Of a DNA stretch of 64,000 nucleotides, positions 61,456 through 64,000 are shown piece after piece. Position 1 is the first letter of the stretch. Each line of letters starts with the position of its first letter. The stretch is from the NCBI RefSeq assembly GCF_024498355.1, contig NZ_CP101833.1, positions 2,337,001 through 2,401,000 on the forward strand. The letters are read 5' to 3'. Origin of the DNA: Bacillus pumilus. GTDB taxonomy: Bacteria; Bacillota; Bacilli; Bacillales; Bacillaceae. The position numbers and the translations under genes were made by a program. The notes beneath the pieces are model-generated. The model saw only the letters and a list, made by a program, of their open reading frames with translations. It was not told where the DNA came from and made no database searches.

Positions 61456-62239
61456 AAGTCATCACCTGAATGGGGTCGATGAACTGTTCATTTTGCTTAA
61501 TGGCAAAGTAATACGTGCCCTTCCCTTGATCATCAAGCGAAATTCGACCAATTTTTTCACCCTTATCGACAAAATCGTATAAGGCCACATCGGCTTCCTT
61601 TAATTGACCGTACCAGCTATAGCTGTTATCCGCATGCTGCACAACCACTGTAAGCCCTGTATCGCTTTTCTTTTTCACCTCTACAACATAGCCTTCTTTC
61701 ATACTATCAATGGCATCTGCCGATGTTTCGACTTTGACGCCTGCACCATTTTGGATAAATGATTCTTGCACTTTTCCAGAAGCAGGTACAGCCAGTTCAT
61801 TATTGGCTTGTACGTCTTTTCGGTCTGCCTTTTTCTCAGTTAAAAAGGCAAGCGGGTTCCCAACTGTTTTCTCAAACCAAAGGTTGGCAGCAGCAAACTG
61901 AAAATCTTGCTCAAAGGTTTGACTGATCATCGGCTTCAGCTGCTGAAACGGGCCTGCCTGGCCTTTAAACGAAATGGCTGCAATCAACACGAGGGACGCA
62001 GATAGTAAACATTTAATCACAAAGGTATTGGGGTTAAATAACGGATGCCGATACTTCGTCGGCTGGTGAGACGTCGACTCATAGGAAGACGATCCAGAAT
62101 GCTTTTCTTCCTCTGTCAACATAACCCATGGCGGGATATCGTCATTTTTCTTGAAAGCCGCCTTCTTAGGGGCAGCAGCTGGCTGCTTTGTTTTGCGGCG
62201 CTGCGCTATTTTTTTTCGATACTCGTCCACTCTTTTCAT
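61448..62239 (-). CDS. spoIVFA: SpoIVFA, regulator of SpoIVFB
   Basis: 263 aa. A basic N-terminal cytoplasmic part, one transmembrane helix (about 80-97, VIKCLLSASLVLIAAISF) and an extracellular LytM/M23-like domain (GYVVEVKKKSDTGLTVVVQH; YSWYGQL; VDKGEKIGRISLDDQGKG) without metal ligands. It anchors BofA and SpoIVFB and is cleaved by SpoIVB. ATG at 62239 behind GGGTGATC; the upstream extension overlaps the sigma-E promoter. Confidence 0.94.
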   Translation of the reverse strand: MKRVDEYRKKIAQRRKTKQPAAAPKKAAFKKNDDIPPWVMLTEEEKHSGSSSYESTSHQPTKYRHPLFNPNTFVIKCLLSASLVLIAAISFKGQAGPFQQLKPMISQTFEQDFQFAAANLWFEKTVGNPLAFLTEKKADRKDVQANNELAVPASGKVQESFIQNGAGVKVETSADAIDSMKEGYVVEVKKKSDTGLTVVVQHADNSYSWYGQLKEADVALYDFVDKGEKIGRISLDDQGKGTYYFAIKQNEQFIDPIQVMTFE

Positions 62240-62271
62240 GAGATCACCCTTTACATACAAACAGTTTGTAC

Positions 62272-62300
62272 ATTTTATGTGGCGACCCCATGTGATATGC
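62272..62300 (-). promoter_or_regulatory. Sigma-E promoter of spoIVFA-spoIVFB
   Basis: GCATATC (62300-62294) and CATAAAAT (62279-62272) with a 14-base spacer: a near-consensus sigma-E promoter, as expected for this mother-cell operon. It starts just 3 bases after the minD terminator. Confidence 0.8.
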
Positions 62301-62302
62301 AA

Positions 62303-62332
62303 CAAAAAGACCGATTCTCATCGAATCGGCCT
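62303..62332 (-). terminator. Terminator after minD
   Basis: AGGCCGATTC, GATGA and GAATCGGTCT, then TTTTTG on the minus strand. It ends the mre-min operon directly before the spoIVFA promoter. Confidence 0.85.
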
Positions 62333-62348
62333 GATCTCACGTGAATGG

Positions 62349-63158
62349 TTATGCTCTAACACCGAAAAATGCTTTGAGCTTTGCAAACATCCCTTTGTTT
62401 TCATCTTCAAATGATTGCAGTGGAACAGATTCACCTAGTACACGGCGAGCAATATTGCGATACGCAATTGATACTTTGTTTTTAGCATCCATCACAATTG
62501 GTTCACCATTGTTTGAAGCCTTAATCACGTCATCATCATCTGCCACAATGCCAAGAAGATCAATCGATAAGTGATGTACAACTTCATCCACATCCATTGA
62601 ATCGCCACTTTTCGCCATGTGTGTACGAATACGGTTGACAATCAAACGAGGCGGTTCGATATCTTCTTGTTCTAATAAGCCGATGATACGGTCAGCATCT
62701 CTCACAGCTGAGATCTCAGGCGTCGTCACGACAATTGCCTTATCTGCACCAGATACAGCATTTTTAAAGCCTTGCTCGATTCCAGCAGGGCAATCGATGA
62801 CGACATAATCAAAGTCTTGTTTCAATGATTGAATCAATTCTTTGATCTGCTCCGGCTCTACAGCCGTTTTATCGCTTGTTTGAGCAGCGGGTAAAAGATA
62901 CAAAAGATCCTCGAAACGCTTATCTTTTACAAGCGCTTGGTGAATTTTACATCTTCCTTCTACTACATCGACTAGATCATAAATAATGCGGTTCTCAAGC
63001 CCCATCACGACATCTAGATTCCGAAGGCCAATATCGGTATCCACTAGACACACTTTTTTCCCTTGAATTGCTAGTGCTGTGCCTAAGTTTGCAGATGTTG
63101 TTGTTTTGCCAACGCCGCCTTTTCCTGAGGTAATCACAATAGCCTCGCCCAATTTCAC
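62349..63158 (-). CDS. minD: Septum-site-determining ATPase MinD
   Basis: 269 aa deviant-Walker ATPase: SGKGGVGKTTTSANLG at the N-terminus, DTDIGLRNLDVVMGLENR, and DYVVIDCPAGIEQGF. The C-terminal amphipathic membrane-targeting helix is KGMFAKLKAFFGVRA. It recruits MinC to the membrane to block polar division. It overlaps minC by 4 bases. Confidence 0.98.
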   Translation of the reverse strand: MKLGEAIVITSGKGGVGKTTTSANLGTALAIQGKKVCLVDTDIGLRNLDVVMGLENRIIYDLVDVVEGRCKIHQALVKDKRFEDLLYLLPAAQTSDKTAVEPEQIKELIQSLKQDFDYVVIDCPAGIEQGFKNAVSGADKAIVVTTPEISAVRDADRIIGLLEQEDIEPPRLIVNRIRTHMAKSGDSMDVDEVVHHLSIDLLGIVADDDDVIKASNNGEPIVMDAKNKVSIAYRNIARRVLGESVPLQSFEDENKGMFAKLKAFFGVRA

Positions 63159-63838
63159 ATTCCTCCCTCAAGCCTTGTCAGATTAGGTCTTATATGAGCC
63201 AATTGCTGCAGGCGTTCAATGATCATGTTGCCATCTATATCTAAATAAGCACATTCCATTTCGTTTCCATCTTCTTTTTGATCTGGTGCACGGTTAAACA
63301 CTTGTGCGATGCGAAGCTGAGTTGGAATCATACGAGATGCCGCAATGACAGCTTGTTTATTCCCATTACATCCAGCATGCGCCACGCCTTTTAATGCGCC
63401 GAGCACAAAAATATTTCCCCCTGCACGAATCGTTCCGCCAGGATTCACATCTCCTATTAATAAGAGATCCCCTTCGACATACAGCACCTGTCCAGAGCGT
63501 ACAATTTTCGCTACAGAGGTGATTTCAGCCTCTGCTTTTAATCGTCTCGCCTCTTCAGTTGACATGACGTCACTTTCAATGGAATGAATGATGAGATGTT
63601 CATTCTCAGACACCGCTTCAGTCAAACGCTCCTCCTGATCCTCTGTTAAATACCGAAAACCAAGTTTAATATGCACATTGACCTTATGTCCTTCTCTTCC
63701 ATCTGTATATTGCTCAAGCAAAAGAACCTCTCGCAAGCCAGAAAGAAGGTCATCAAACGAACAGTCATCATTTAACTGTAATGTTAATCCGTTTTTTGTA
63801 CCTTTTATTGTCACAAATTGCTGTTTTTGAGTTTTCAA
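63155..63838 (-). CDS. minC: Septum-site-determining protein MinC
   Basis: 227 aa. The N-terminal FtsZ-inhibiting domain (FVTIKGTKNGLTLQLNDDCS) and C-terminal beta-helix (VRSGQVLYVEGDLLLIGDVN; GGTIRAGGNIFVLGALKGVAHAG) that dimerises and binds MinD are both complete. TTG at 63838 with GAGGTG 6 bases upstream matches the B. subtilis start (MKTQKQQ); the GTG at 63847 is part of the ribosome binding site. Confidence 0.97.
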   Translation of the reverse strand: MKTQKQQFVTIKGTKNGLTLQLNDDCSFDDLLSGLREVLLLEQYTDGREGHKVNVHIKLGFRYLTEDQEERLTEAVSENEHLIIHSIESDVMSTEEARRLKAEAEITSVAKIVRSGQVLYVEGDLLLIGDVNPGGTIRAGGNIFVLGALKGVAHAGCNGNKQAVIAASRMIPTQLRIAQVFNRAPDQKEDGNEMECAYLDIDGNMIIERLQQLAHIRPNLTRLEGGM

Positions 63839-63892
63839 GATGCTCACCTCAACAACATACTCATTTCGCCGTAATTGGACAAACTCCTGCTT

Positions 63893-64000
63893 TTATTCGT
63901 CGATCAGTCCTTGCTTCACATTGATGAAAAAGAGCCTAAGCGGCACAACAAGTATGAGAGACGCAGCAGTATTTAAAAGAATCGTTGGAATAAAGCGTTC
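63893..64000 (-). CDS. mreD: Rod-shape protein MreD, C-terminal end (gene enters from outside the window)
   Basis: The last 35 codons of a membrane protein directly upstream of minC, ending RLFFINVKQGLIDE, with one hydrophobic helix (TILLNTAASLILVVPLRLFF). In Bacillus the order mreB-mreC-mreD-minC-minD is fixed, and the tail fits MreD, the elongasome membrane subunit. The assignment rests mainly on position because the fragment is short. Confidence 0.8.
   Translation of the reverse strand, partial: ERFIPTILLNTAASLILVVPLRLFFINVKQGLIDE

Overview
The window is ordinary chromosomal DNA of a Bacillus of the B. pumilus type (B. pumilus, safensis or altitudinis; this is inferred from protein similarity and gene order recalled from memory, not from a search). 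It is about 42% GC, nearly every gene has a strong AGGAGG-type ribosome binding site, TTG and GTG starts are common, and most genes lie on the minus strand. The backbone matches the B. subtilis region that runs from mltG (yrrL) to minCD-mreD. I see no prophage, insertion sequence, CRISPR array, tRNA or rRNA gene.

Layout. 1-3590: start of mltG, then a biotin-responsive operon bioY-yhfT-yhfS with a BirA operator; it sits between mltG and yrzB, where B. subtilis has nothing comparable. 3656-7701: yrzB, yrrK, yrzL and alaS with a T-box leader. 7698-11975: permease-like yrrI and the glutamine ABC importer glnQHMP. 11975-18796: small proteins yrzQ and yrzR, yrrD, helicase recD2, TPR protein yrrB, tRNA thiolation pair trmU/iscS and their regulator cymR. 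19004-25030: rarA, tcdA, 6S-1 RNA, and aspS-hisS under a second T-box. 25168-33542: cell-wall amidase yrvJ, dtd, relA, apt, recJ, yrvD and yrvC. 33790-44309: secDF, comN, spoVB, yrbG, yrzE, yajC, tgt, queA, yrzS, ruvAB and bofC.

44537-50341 is the most divergent stretch. It holds a degenerate kinase-like gene, two small genes, thiC with a TPP riboswitch (in B. subtilis thiC lies elsewhere), an undescribed short transcription unit, and the spore-coat/cortex pair safA-coxA. 50377-55675 is the NAD divergon nadBCA / nifS-niaR. 55682-55904 is a compact, highly structured composite repeat between niaR and pheA. 55901-64000 is pheB-pheA-obg-spo0B, rpmA-prp-rplU with an L21 leader, the sporulation protease pair spoIVFA-spoIVFB, minCD and the end of mreD.

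Themes: translation and tRNA modification (alaS, hisS, aspS, trmU, iscS, tcdA, tgt, queA, dtd, L21/L27), stringent response and purine salvage (relA, apt), DNA repair (ruvAB, recD2, recJ, rarA, ruvX), secretion (secDF, yajC), sporulation (spo0B, spoVB, bofC, safA, coxA, spoIVFAB) and cofactors (biotin, thiamine, NAD). The items most worth a second look are the composite repeat at 55682-55904 with its sister hairpin after secDF, the unannotated transcription unit at 47932-48194, and the SafA His-rich tandem repeat with a conserved internal translation start.
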